In this document: in pieces, positions 39,785-48,329 of the stretch
How the letters are laid out: every line of letters begins with the position of its first letter
How positions within the stretch are numbered: position 1 is the stretch's first letter
DNA from: Serratia oryzae
GTDB taxonomy: Bacteria > Pseudomonadota > Gammaproteobacteria > Enterobacterales > Enterobacteriaceae
NCBI RefSeq assembly: GCF_001976145.1
Contig: NZ_MOXD01000003.1
Coordinates: 62,001 to 126,000, forward strand
Direction of reading: 5' to 3'
Length of the DNA: 64,000 bases
Position numbers and translations under genes: made by a program
Notes under the pieces: model-generated
The model's input: the letters and a program-made list of their open reading frames with translations, nothing else
Database searches by the model: none
Told to the model about the DNA's origin: nothing

Positions 39785-40603
39785 GTGACCACAGAGACCC
39801 CACGCAGCCGCGCGCCCTATTTGATCGAAGTCATCCGCCTGCGCGATATTACGCCGCACCTACGCCGCATCACCTTCAGCGCTGCGGATTTGTGTTATTA
39901 CCCGGCGAATGCCGCCGCTGCGCACATCAAGGTGTTTTTGCCACATGCGGGCCAAACCCAGCCAGATCTGCCAACGCTCAGTGACAATGGGCCGGTATGG
40001 GCTGCCGATGCCGTGCGCCCGTTGATCCGCACTTATTCCATACGTGCCATTCGGCCACAGCAGGCTGAAATTGACATTGAGTTCGCATTGCACGATCACA
40101 GCGGCCCGGCGGTGAACTTTGCCCGTCAGGCCAAACCGGGCGATAAAATCGGTATCAGCAATCCCGGTGGCCCCAAACCCATGCTGCCAGCCGCAGACTT
40201 CTATTACCTGGCTGGCGATCCGTCGTCGCTGCCAGCGATCGCCGCGCTGCTGGAAAACCTGCCTGCGCACAGTACCGGATGTGCATTTATTCGCGTCGAT
40301 ACACCGGCAGACCTGCTCGATCTGAAGAAACCCACCGGCATTGAGCTACGCTGGATTATTGGCAACACCGAAAAAACCGCAGAGCTCATTACCCAATTCT
40401 GTGCGCAACCCTTGCCGCAAGCAGGCACCCAGTTCTGGTTGGCCGGTGAAGACCGCCTGGTGGTCGAACTGCGCCGTCACGTGCGCCGCGTGTGGAAATG
40501 CGATCGTAACCAGCTTTATGCCGTACCTTACTGGCGTGAAGGGCTAAATGAAGAAAGTTATCATGATAAAAGGCATGAGATCATGGATGATATTGACTCC
40601 TGA
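39785..40603 (+). CDS. Siderophore-interacting FAD/NAD(P)H ferric reductase (ViuB/YqjH family)
   Basis: This 272-residue flavoreductase releases iron from imported ferric siderophores. It has the FAD-binding RTYSIRAIRPQQAEIDIEF and NAD-domain ending RVWKCDRNQLYAVPYWREG. The start is GTG at 39785, with AGGAG spaced 6 bases before it. The Fur-like box implies iron repression. It is an orphan with no receptor or ABC genes nearby. E. coli YqjH is the closest remembered relative. Confidence 0.9.
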   Translation: MTTETPRSRAPYLIEVIRLRDITPHLRRITFSAADLCYYPANAAAAHIKVFLPHAGQTQPDLPTLSDNGPVWAADAVRPLIRTYSIRAIRPQQAEIDIEFALHDHSGPAVNFARQAKPGDKIGISNPGGPKPMLPAADFYYLAGDPSSLPAIAALLENLPAHSTGCAFIRVDTPADLLDLKKPTGIELRWIIGNTEKTAELITQFCAQPLPQAGTQFWLAGEDRLVVELRRHVRRVWKCDRNQLYAVPYWREGLNEESYHDKRHEIMDDIDS

Positions 40604-41024
40604 CGGTTAATTTCTGCCTGATTTAATAAGATAATGTGGTATTAAATCGATTTTATGGTGCCTTAGCACAAAAAAAGCACTTTATTACGTAAAAGTTCGT
40701 AAAAAAAACCGCATTAACTGCGGTTTTTTTGTTACGCTTGTCACATAAAGCAACCCATTGCTTTCCCTAGTTAAAACAACATCACATCATTACCCAGCTT
40801 CATATGCAGGGTGTATCCTATTATTATTATCCCCTTCGCTTTTCAAGCTGCGGAGGTTGGTTGCCCTACAGGCTCTAGACCCAGTTTGTCAGGAGCCGCT
40901 AAGTGGGTGCCTACCTGTGGCCTGAATCCTTCGGGGAATAACAACTTCTGGATACGCAGAACGGCTATTCACTGCCTATTATGCGATGACGGGGCCACGC
41001 AGTTTGAGAAGGAGAATCACCAAA
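40604..41024. other. Intergenic region with a long chaA leader
   Basis: Beyond the terminator at 40701 the sequence 40810-41020 is GC-rich with several inverted stretches. No convincing protein is encoded, although a 177-codon frame crosses it. It may be a structured chaA leader or a divergent copy of the intergenic repeat. Confidence 0.4.
40701..40731 (+). terminator. Terminator after the siderophore-interacting gene
   Basis: AAAACCGCATTAACTGCGGTTTTTTT; stem AACCGCA / TGCGGTT followed by Ts. Confidence 0.85.
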
Positions 41025-42131
41025 ATGAAGTCGCACAACGATCCTGGCCGATCCAAATCCCGCCATACCGAGTATTCATTGATTTTTGCTATTGCGGCAC
41101 TGGTTGTGCTCAACCTGTGGGGCGGTACCGGCAGTTTTCCGCTGATCGTCGGTATAAATATTGTGGCGCTGGTGGGGATCCTCAGCAGTGCGTTCAGCGT
41201 GGTACGCCATGCCGACGTACTGGCCCATCGGCTGGGCGAACCCTACGGCTCGCTGATCCTCAGCCTGTCGGTGGTGATTCTGGAGGTCAGCCTGATTTCT
41301 GCCCTGATGGCAACTGGCGACGCCGCTCCTGCACTGATGCGTGACACGTTGTATTCGATCATCATGATTGTCACCGCTGGCCTGGTGGGCGTTGCCCTGC
41401 TGCTTGGTGGGCGCAAGTTTGCCACCCAGTACGTTAACCTTGGCGGCATCAAGCAGTATCTGATGGCCATTTTCCCGCTGGCGATCATCGTGCTGGTGTT
41501 GCCCAGCGCGTTGCCGGGCGGTAATTTCAGCGTGGGCCAGTCGCTGCTGGTCGCGGCTATTTCGGCGGCAATGTATGGCGTATTCCTGCTGATCCAGACC
41601 AAAACACACCAGAGCCTGTTCGTGTATGAACACGAAGATGACGGTGACGATGGCGATCCGCACCACGGCAAGCCCTCTTCTCACAGCAGCCTGTGGCATG
41701 CAGTCTGGCTGGTCGTACATCTGGTGGCGGTTATCGCCGTGACCAAGTTCAACGCCAATCCGTTGGAAGGGTTGTTGACCAAGCTGAATGCGCCGACGCA
41801 GTTCACCGGCTTTCTGGTCGCGTTGCTGATTCTGTCACCGGAAGGGCTGGGAGCGCTGCGTGCGGTGCTGAACAACCAGGTGCAGCGCGCCATGAACCTG
41901 TTCTTCGGCTCCGTGCTGGCGACGATCTCGCTGACGGTCCCTGCAGTCACGATCATCGCCACCCTGACCGGCCAAACGCTGATCTTCGGCCTGCAGGCAC
42001 CGCATATGGTGGTGATGTTGACGGTGTTGATCCTCTGCCATATCTCCTTCTCAACCGGCAGAACCAACGTGCTGAACGGCACCGCGCACCTAGCCCTGTT
42101 TGCCGCTTATATGATGACTATTTTCGCCTGA
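41025..42131 (+). CDS. chaA: Sodium-potassium/calcium:proton antiporter ChaA
   Basis: This 368-residue CaCA-family antiporter has 11 predicted helices. The alpha-repeats are conserved: SSAFSVVRHADVLAHRLGEP with SVVILEVSLISALM, and ALLILSPEGLGALRAVLNNQ with SLTVPAVTI. The acidic loop HEDDGDDGDPHHGK is a known regulatory segment. The start at 41025 has GGAG well placed, and matches E. coli ChaA. A terminator follows at 42163. Confidence 0.95.
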   Translation: MKSHNDPGRSKSRHTEYSLIFAIAALVVLNLWGGTGSFPLIVGINIVALVGILSSAFSVVRHADVLAHRLGEPYGSLILSLSVVILEVSLISALMATGDAAPALMRDTLYSIIMIVTAGLVGVALLLGGRKFATQYVNLGGIKQYLMAIFPLAIIVLVLPSALPGGNFSVGQSLLVAAISAAMYGVFLLIQTKTHQSLFVYEHEDDGDDGDPHHGKPSSHSSLWHAVWLVVHLVAVIAVTKFNANPLEGLLTKLNAPTQFTGFLVALLILSPEGLGALRAVLNNQVQRAMNLFFGSVLATISLTVPAVTIIATLTGQTLIFGLQAPHMVVMLTVLILCHISFSTGRTNVLNGTAHLALFAAYMMTIFA

Positions 42132-42162
42132 TGCCAGGCTGCGGCCATAAATAACATCCCCA

Positions 42163-42199
42163 AATCAGGCGGTGCAGATACTCCGCCTGATTTTTTATA
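42163..42199 (+). terminator. chaA terminator
   Basis: AATCAGGCGG-tgcagatact-CCGCCTGATTTTTT. It overlaps the upstream part of the MFS gene leader. Confidence 0.88.
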
Positions 42200-42216
42200 T
42201 CGTCGCTAACCAAAGG

Positions 42217-43491
42217 ATGCCGACTGTGGAGCAGGCAAGCGTGAAAACAGGGACAGACGCGTACCAGGCGCAAACCAAGCGCTATATCTATTTGCTATTT
42301 GCCCTGCAGGCGATCGGGGCCTCTTCACCACCGATTATTATCTCGCTGGGTGGATTGGTGGGCGAAACCTTAAGCAGCAACAAAACCTTATCGACCCTAC
42401 CGGTCAGCCTGTTTAACATCGGCCTGGCGTTGTCCGTCTTACCCATCGGCTTCCTGATGGCTCGCATTGGCCGCGTTAATGCTTATACCCTTGGTGCGCT
42501 CAGTGCGTTACTCGGCGGTGCCATAGCCACCTGGGGAGTGATCAGCGGTTCTTTCGGCCTGTTCTGTTTGGGCTGCCTGCTGGCAGGGTGCTATGCGGCA
42601 TGCGTACAGAACTATCGCTTTGCCATAACAGACTATGTCGCCAGACCAGAGCAACCCATGGCGATCTCACGTATTATGCTCGGCGGGCTGCTGGCAGCGC
42701 TGATTGGCCCACAGTTGGTGATTTGGACACAAAATCTCTTACCGGTGCCGCTGTCCGCCAGCTTTCTCAGCCAGTCTTTATTAGCCCTGATCGCCCTGCT
42801 GTTTTTATGGCGCATGCGGCGTATGACGGCACAGTTAGCGGCCCAGCAGCGCCATCTTTCCGAGCAACTGCCTCAACACGAAACGCTGCTGGCCCCTCCC
42901 CGCTCCCTGAGAGAAATTGCCAGCTCATTCCGCTTTATTGCTATCGCGGTGGCAGGCCTGGTCTCTTATGGATTGATGACGTTTATGATGACCGCAACCC
43001 CGCTGGCCATGCTGCATAGCGGCCACAGCCTGTCTACCGCAACGCTGGGTATCCAGTGGCATATTCTGGCGATGTATGCGCCGGGATTTGTTACCGGCAG
43101 GCTGATGACGCGTTTTGGCCCGCGTAAAATCTGTGTCACCGGGCTGTTGTTAACGGCCTGTGCCGCTGCGGTTTCCATGGTCGGTAACGAGGTGATCTGG
43201 TTCTGGAGCGGGCTCATCCTGCTGGGCGTGGGCTGGAACTTTGGTTTTGTCAGCGCCACGGTGATGCTCAGTTCCTGTTACACCCACCAGGAACGGCTAA
43301 AAACGCAATCCCTGAACGACACCTTTGTCTTTGGCACCACCGCATTAGCCTCACTGTTATCCGGGCAGATGCTGCATACCATCGGCTGGTTCTGGCTCAA
43401 TATTCTGGTGTTCATACCGGTGACTATCGCGTTAGGGCTGTTATTTATTCAGTATCTGTCAGAAAAAAAACAACCGGCACCAGCCCAATAA
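42217..43491 (+). CDS. Major facilitator superfamily transporter
   Basis: This roughly 424-residue protein has 12 hydrophobic helices. The A-loop motif is degenerate (FLMARIGRVNAYTLGAL) and a second-half copy reads MTRFGPRKICVTGLLL. A central cytoplasmic loop contains LPQHETLLAPPRSLREIASS. Either ATG 42217 or GTG 42226 may be the start; AAAGGA is better spaced for the GTG. An upstream ATG in the chaA terminator (42172) is rejected. Substrate unknown. It shares a bidirectional terminator with convergent phoH. Confidence 0.85.
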   Translation: MPTVEQASVKTGTDAYQAQTKRYIYLLFALQAIGASSPPIIISLGGLVGETLSSNKTLSTLPVSLFNIGLALSVLPIGFLMARIGRVNAYTLGALSALLGGAIATWGVISGSFGLFCLGCLLAGCYAACVQNYRFAITDYVARPEQPMAISRIMLGGLLAALIGPQLVIWTQNLLPVPLSASFLSQSLLALIALLFLWRMRRMTAQLAAQQRHLSEQLPQHETLLAPPRSLREIASSFRFIAIAVAGLVSYGLMTFMMTATPLAMLHSGHSLSTATLGIQWHILAMYAPGFVTGRLMTRFGPRKICVTGLLLTACAAAVSMVGNEVIWFWSGLILLGVGWNFGFVSATVMLSSCYTHQERLKTQSLNDTFVFGTTALASLLSGQMLHTIGWFWLNILVFIPVTIALGLLFIQYLSEKKQPAPAQ

Positions 43492-43495
43492 AGTA

Positions 43496-43522
43496 GAAAG
43501 GCCACCGCAGTGGCCTTTCATA
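43496..43522. terminator. Hairpin between MFS gene and phoH
   Basis: AAAGGCCAC-cgca-GTGGCCTTT lies between two converging genes; T-run short on both strands. Confidence 0.75.
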
Positions 43523-43535
43523 AAGTTCAACGATC

Positions 43536-44324
43536 TCAATCGTAAGCATTAAGCGTGTGCTGGCAAAGTGCCGAGCGGACGCAGTCTTGTTTGTCAAAGC
43601 GGATAATGCCCACCATTTCGTCCTCTTCGAAGCGTTCCAACGCGTCGCTAAGGCCGGATTTCACGCCGCGTGGTAAATCGCACTGGGTGATATCGCCATT
43701 GACGATCACCGTGACGTTTTCACCCAGGCGCGTCAGGAACATCTTCATCTGGCTGGCCGTAACGTTCTGGGCTTCGTCCAGGATCACCACCGCATTTTCA
43801 AAGGTACGCCCGCGCATATAGGCGAAAGGCGCGATCTCTACCTTGCCGATTTCCGGGCGCAGGCAGTATTGCATAAACGACGATCCTAAACGGCGCAGCA
43901 GCACGTCATACACCGGCCGGAAATAAGGGGCGAATTTCTCAGAGATATCCCCAGGCAAAAAGCCGAGGTCTTCATCCGCCTGCAGAACCGGACGCGTCAC
44001 TATAATCCGATCCACCTCTTTATGTATTAAGGCTTCTGCCGCTTTGGCGGCGCTGATAAATGTCTTACCGCAGCCGGCTTCGCCAGTGGCAAATATCAGC
44101 TGTTTATTTTCTATCGCTAATAAGTAATGACCCTGAGCTTCGGTTCTCGCCTCAATGGTAGAAGTATCTCGGCTGTCACGTGCCATGCCGATAGACTCAA
44201 CCCCTCCCATTTGCACCAGAGAGGTCACGCTTTCTTCTTCACGTTGACGATGGCTACGTGCGTCACGGCGAATAACGCGTTTAGCTTCACGACGTGCTTT
44301 GATCACTGCTTTCTGTCTTCCCAT
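43536..44324 (-). CDS. phoH: PhoH-family ATPase
   Basis: This 262-residue cytoplasmic ATPase has Walker A TGEAGCGKTFIS near 81 and Walker B VVILDEAQNV. The sequence is nearly that of the conserved part of E. coli PhoH. Its basic N-terminus (MGRQKAVIKARREAKRVIRR) could bind nucleic acid. In E. coli phoH is PhoB- and phosphate starvation-regulated; whether it is here cannot be told. The start chosen is the ATG at 44324. Confidence 0.95.
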   Translation of the reverse strand: MGRQKAVIKARREAKRVIRRDARSHRQREEESVTSLVQMGGVESIGMARDSRDTSTIEARTEAQGHYLLAIENKQLIFATGEAGCGKTFISAAKAAEALIHKEVDRIIVTRPVLQADEDLGFLPGDISEKFAPYFRPVYDVLLRRLGSSFMQYCLRPEIGKVEIAPFAYMRGRTFENAVVILDEAQNVTASQMKMFLTRLGENVTVIVNGDITQCDLPRGVKSGLSDALERFEEDEMVGIIRFDKQDCVRSALCQHTLNAYD

Positions 44325-44918
44325 GGTGGCACCTTACAGTTTGTTTCACCTACCGCAGCGGCATCAGATGCCGTACGATTATGTTTCACACACGTATTAG
44401 GTTTTGGCTTCCTTTAGAGCCAATATAAGCCGATGAATAACGTGAATACGCGGCAGCAGGGTAATGCACCGTTTCTTCACAGGACAACGCGAGGGTGGGT
44501 ACGCAATAAGAGAGTGTGTCAGCCAGATTGCGGCGCAAGAAAAGCCAAGAATTGTTGAGAAATTGAGAGTCGGAGGGAGAGCCCTCGTTATAACGAGAAA
44601 TCAGGGAGGTGATGTTATTTGTCTTTTGTAGCCCAACCAAGGACTTTACCATTAGCGATCCCCGCAGTGATATTTACAGCATTAAGCTGTGCACCGAGTG
44701 AAACTACCGCCAGATGATTACAGTATAATGACATTCAAACTTGCTGTGTTACTAAAATGTAAAAAATTTTAATATTCGCTGTTCTCAGATCGTGCAAAAA
44801 CACTATATCATGCCGCTCATACCATTCCAGATAAATTTTTTATCACTTTAAATCAATTAGTTATCATTAAAATTCAGCAATGGCATTTTGATTGCCAGAT
44901 TAAAATAGCAGCAAACAA
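44325..44918. other. phoH upstream region
   Basis: AT-rich, no gene supported. An 88-codon minus-strand frame (44386-44652) reading SLVGLQKTNNITSLISRYN is unlike any family I know and is treated as chance. The phoH promoter lies here; no clear PHO box was read. Confidence 0.45.
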
Positions 44919-44944
44919 AAAGGCACAACCTGCACTGTGCCTTT
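44919..44944 (-). terminator. Terminator of the former efeUOB operon
   Basis: On the minus strand, AAAGGCAC-agtgcaggtt-GTGCCTTT then TTGTTTGC. It lies just after the efeB remnant. Confidence 0.75.
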
Positions 44945-44970
44945 AGTAGACAGCTCAACATTTCAGCGCT

Positions 44971-45834
44971 TCAGCTTTGCCACAAACCGCTGGCCAAATA
45001 ATCAGCGGCCTCTTTGACACCCGGTAAAACAAAGAAATACCCGCCACCAATCGGCTTAACGTATTCTTCCAAGGCTTCACCATTCAGCCGTTTCTGCACC
45101 GTTAGAAACGCCTTTTCCAGGTCGGACTGATAACAGACAAACAGCGAGCCCATTTCTAATTGGCCAGAATTAGAGCCCCCCACCGAATAGCTGTAGCCAC
45201 GGCGCAGCATCAGGCTGCTTTGGGTTTGCGGCGTGCGCGGGTTAGCCAGCCGAATATGCGCGTCCATTGGGATCATTTTCCCCTCTGGGTTTTTGGCATA
45301 GTCTGGTTCATCCCCAGCGGCGCCCCACTGTGCTTTTCTCGGCCAAAGAGGCTTTACTGTTCCTGCAGAGGGGTACGATCCCAGAACTCCACGTGGAAAC
45401 GGATAATGCGCACGGCCTGATAGCTCCCCCCCACCGCCCAGGCAGGTTCACCCGCGTTGTCCCCCACCCACACCACCTGATCCATCAACGGCTTATCGCT
45501 GGTTTTCGGGTTAGCGGTGCCATCTTTAAAGCCGAGCAGGTTGATCGGGGTCTCTTTGCCTTTACTGCGCGCCGCATGGGCAGAAATAAACCCTTCACGC
45601 TTCCAGCGCACGCTGAGCAAGTCCGGTGCGTGCTTGATGATATCGCGCAGCGCGTGGATCACGGTTTCATTAGTATTGGCACAGATTTGCAGCAGCAGAT
45701 CGCCATGGCATAACGCAGCATCCAGCGAATCGTTCGGGAAGCGCGTCATTTTCTGCAAGCGCAACGGTTTATGCGCCTGCAGGCCGAAACGTTCATCAAA
45801 CAGCAAAGCGCCGACAGACAGGGTGATCGTCAGG
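44971..45834 (-). pseudogene. efeB: efeB (Dyp-type heme peroxidase of ferrous iron uptake), broken
   Basis: The C-terminal two-thirds of EfeB remains: [17 protein letters not shown], then [31 protein letters not shown] (with the GXXDG motif), and [20 protein letters not shown] to the natural end. Lesions read directly: the N-terminus with its Tat signal is gone; a TAA at 45354-45356 replaces the Gln codon after WDRTPLQEQ; and a small deletion/frameshift near 45309-45315 joins APLG to DEPDYAK out of frame. Three independent hits mean it cannot make active enzyme. Two internal frames of 150 and 101 codons remain. Confidence 0.95.
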
Positions 45835-45909
45835 TTAGCCGGCGATCAGGCTGACGATCAGCGCGGCCTCCAGCCCCTCACGGAACATGATAAGAAAGGG
45901 AACGAACAT
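45835..45909 (-). pseudogene. efeU: efeU (FTR1-type iron permease), truncated to 24 codons
   Basis: It starts at ATG 45909 after AGGGGGGAC and reads MFVPFLIMFREGLEAALIVS, then LIAG and stop. The first 24 residues match E. coli EfeU (REGLE is the iron-binding motif). The sequence then runs straight into efeB. One deletion has therefore removed about 90% of efeU, all of efeO and the start of efeB. Confidence 0.94.
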
Positions 45910-45986
45910 AAATAAGTCCCCCCTGAAAAGGTGCTAGCACGCGAGCAACCCAGCCGCAAGCAATCTAAAGAAAGGCAAACAAGAAC

Positions 45987-46005
45987 GATAGTGATTATCA
46001 TTATA
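45987..46005. promoter_or_regulatory. Fur box of the decayed efe operon
   Basis: GATAGTGATTATCATTATA matches the 19-bp Fur consensus at 16 positions. It sits about 80 bases before the efeU start. Confidence 0.85.
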
Positions 46006-46144
46006 GAAAAGAGAAATACAAGAGACGGGCACGTGATTTTTACTAATCAAATGTCGCCAGTTGTTACAGCAGGGAGAAAAGCTGGTCAGGAAGGGAGTGA
46101 TGTTGCAGCCTCCTCCCGATCGTCAGGAGGAGGCTAAACAGGTA

Positions 46145-47629
46145 TTACACCGTTTTAAACTCGGCTTCAGCCAGGTCAAAACGTTCGATCATGGTCGCCG
46201 AAGGCTTACGCCCCATCAGGCTGACCAGCACGATGGCGATGCTGCCAAACAGGAAGCCAGGGATGATTTCATACAGATCCAGCCAGGCATAGTGCTTCCA
46301 GACGATCACGGTGATCGCCCCCACCAGCATACCGGCCAGAGCGCCGTTGCGCGTCATGCGTGACCACATGACCGAGATCAGCACCACCGGGCCAAACGCA
46401 GCACCGAACCCTGCCCAGGCATAGCTAACCAGGCCCAGTACGCGGTTTTCCGGGTTGGCGGCCAGCGCGATCGCGATCAGTGCCACCAGCAGCACCATGG
46501 CACGCCCCACCCACACCAGCTCTCGTTGGCTGGCACCTTTACGCAGGAAGGCTTTGTACAAATCCTCGGTAATCGCGCTTGAACACACCAGCAACTGGCA
46601 GCTCAGGGTACTCATCACCGCCGCCAGAATCGCCGACAACAGAATGCCCGCGATCCAAGGGTTGAACAGCAGCATGGCCAGCTCAATGAAGACCCGCTCA
46701 CCATTCTGTGACACATTCCCCGCCTGTTCCGGGTTATTGGCAAAATAGGCGATGCCGAAGAAACCGACCGCAATGGTGCCGGTCAGGCACAGGATCATCC
46801 AGGTCATACTGATCCGGCGTGCGCTGCGGATAGTGCGGTGGGAATCTGCCGCCATGAAGCGCGCCAGAATATGCGGCTGGCCGAAATACCCCAGCCCCCA
46901 GCCCATCAGCGACAGAATGGCGACAAAATTCAGCCCTTTCATCATGTCAACGTTGGCCGGGTTTTTAGCGGCAATCACCAGCATCGACGTGTCGATCCCG
47001 CCAACGGCGAAAATCACGATCACCGGCGTGAGGATCAGCGCAAAAATCATCAGGCTGGCCTGCACGGTATCGGTCCAGCTCACCGCCAGGAACCCGCCGA
47101 TAAAGGTGTAAAGGATGGTGGCTGCCGCACCGGCCCACAGCGCCGTGCCATAGCTCATGCCGAAGGTGCTTTCAAACAGACGCGCACCGGCCACGATGCC
47201 CGAAGCACAGTAGATGGTGAAAAACACCAGAATGACGATGGCGGAAATCACCCGCAGCAGCTTGCTGTTGTCTTCAAAACGGCTGGTGAAATAGTCTGGC
47301 AGCGTCAGGGCGTTATTGTTGGCTTCGGTATGCACGCGCAACCGGCCCGCCACCAGCTTCCAGTTCAGGTAAGCGCCAATCGTCAGGCCGATGGCGATCC
47401 AGCTTTCTGAGATACCGGACAGGAAGATCGCCCCCGGCAGGCCCATCAGCAGCCAGCCGCTCATATCGGATGCCCCGGCGGAAAGCGCGGTCACCACGCT
47501 ACCCAGGCTGCGGCCGCCCAGAATATAGTCATCAAAGTTGTTGGTCGCCCGGTAGGCGAGTAAGCCGATTAACACCATCCCAAAAATGTACACCAGGAAG
47601 GTCACCAGCATCGGTGTGCTCATTGTCAT
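46145..47629 (-). CDS. putP: Sodium/proline symporter PutP
   Basis: This 494-residue inner-membrane protein of the SSS family has 13 helices. Na+ and proline-binding segments are intact: YILGGRSLGSVVTALSAGAS, ASDMSGWLLMGLPG and MSTLSCQLLVCSSAITED. The start is ATG 47629, with GGAGAG 6 bases before it. It is divergent from putA. The gap contains PutA operator motifs, so putP and putA are probably repressed together by PutA when proline is absent. Confidence 0.97.
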   Translation of the reverse strand: MTMSTPMLVTFLVYIFGMVLIGLLAYRATNNFDDYILGGRSLGSVVTALSAGASDMSGWLLMGLPGAIFLSGISESWIAIGLTIGAYLNWKLVAGRLRVHTEANNNALTLPDYFTSRFEDNSKLLRVISAIVILVFFTIYCASGIVAGARLFESTFGMSYGTALWAGAAATILYTFIGGFLAVSWTDTVQASLMIFALILTPVIVIFAVGGIDTSMLVIAAKNPANVDMMKGLNFVAILSLMGWGLGYFGQPHILARFMAADSHRTIRSARRISMTWMILCLTGTIAVGFFGIAYFANNPEQAGNVSQNGERVFIELAMLLFNPWIAGILLSAILAAVMSTLSCQLLVCSSAITEDLYKAFLRKGASQRELVWVGRAMVLLVALIAIALAANPENRVLGLVSYAWAGFGAAFGPVVLISVMWSRMTRNGALAGMLVGAITVIVWKHYAWLDLYEIIPGFLFGSIAIVLVSLMGRKPSATMIERFDLAEAEFKTV

Positions 47630-47796
47630 TCAACTCTCCACTTTTATTATTCCCTTTATCTTTCAGACGGCCACGTTATTGGCAGGCAGCTGAAATGCAT
47701 CGGGTATTTTTATGTCATGTATTTCACCCGCCAAGTGCCGGAACGTGGCGCATTGCGATAGGTAGCGGGTAAAGATAGTTTCTGCCCGGCATGATC

Positions 47797-47922
47797 TATA
47801 CCTAAATAATTCGAGTTGCATGCAGGCGGCCAGTCCTAGAGTCGCCAGGAGCATAGAAAACTCTGTGACGGGTGCGAGCGGACGTAGCCAATACCGATGC
47901 AACTTGAAGTATGGCGTGTATA
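47797..47922. repeat. Palindromic intergenic repeat, inverted copy
   Basis: TATACCTAAATAATTCGAGT opens it and GCAACTTGAAGTATGGCGTG + TATA closes it. This is the reverse orientation of the 39352 copy, with a divergent centre. Confidence 0.8.
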
Positions 47923-48021
47923 AACGCTGGCTATCCTAGATGAGGCCCCCCGCAGCCAACAAGATATTTAACAATAAAGTTACACAAAGTTTACCCTGCG
48001 TCACATTTAACCACTCAATAG

Positions 48022-48208
48022 GTTGCACTCATCCATCATAAAATGAGTTGCACCTCTCCCTTACCCCTGTTTAATGCAGGGAAATACGGCCTTGGATAAC
48101 CAGCAACCGCAGATACCCGCAAGATCCGTGCGTAGTTCGATGTTAAAAAACCGATTGAAATCACAGTTCAATCACGGCCCTGATTTAACAAGGTTGCACA
48201 AAGTTGCA
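48022..48208. promoter_or_regulatory. PutA operator motifs (four GTTGCA sites)
   Basis: Exact GTTGCA occurs at 48022-48027, 48047-48052, 48193-48198 and 48203-48208. This hexamer is the reported binding core of the PutA ribbon-helix-helix domain in the E. coli put region. The last pair, ten bases apart, lies on one helix face. Confidence 0.75.
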
Positions 48209-48329
48209 ACATGCTGGATATTGTCCGCATTAATAACACAACCTAGCTACGAACCTATCCCAGCAGGCTTATCTGCGCGCGCTCTGTATGCCTGATGGGA
48301 TAGGTTCTAAACACAGGAGTTGGACTGGC

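Larger units (their letters stand above)
47630..48329. other. put control region
   Basis: No gene in these 700 bases. The palindromic repeat at 47797-47922 lies on the putP side, and four GTTGCA motifs on the putA side at 48022-48208. Confidence 0.7.

Noticed and set aside
40850-41010. chaA leader as a second yybP-ykoY riboswitch
   Set aside because: The conserved GGGGAGTAG and GAGACC loops are not both present.
40811-41344. 177-codon plus-strand frame across the chaA leader and start
   Set aside because: It overlaps chaA out of frame and resembles no protein; the chaA frame has all family motifs.
44386-44652. 88-codon frame upstream of phoH
   Set aside because: No recognisable family, poor start context and atypical composition.
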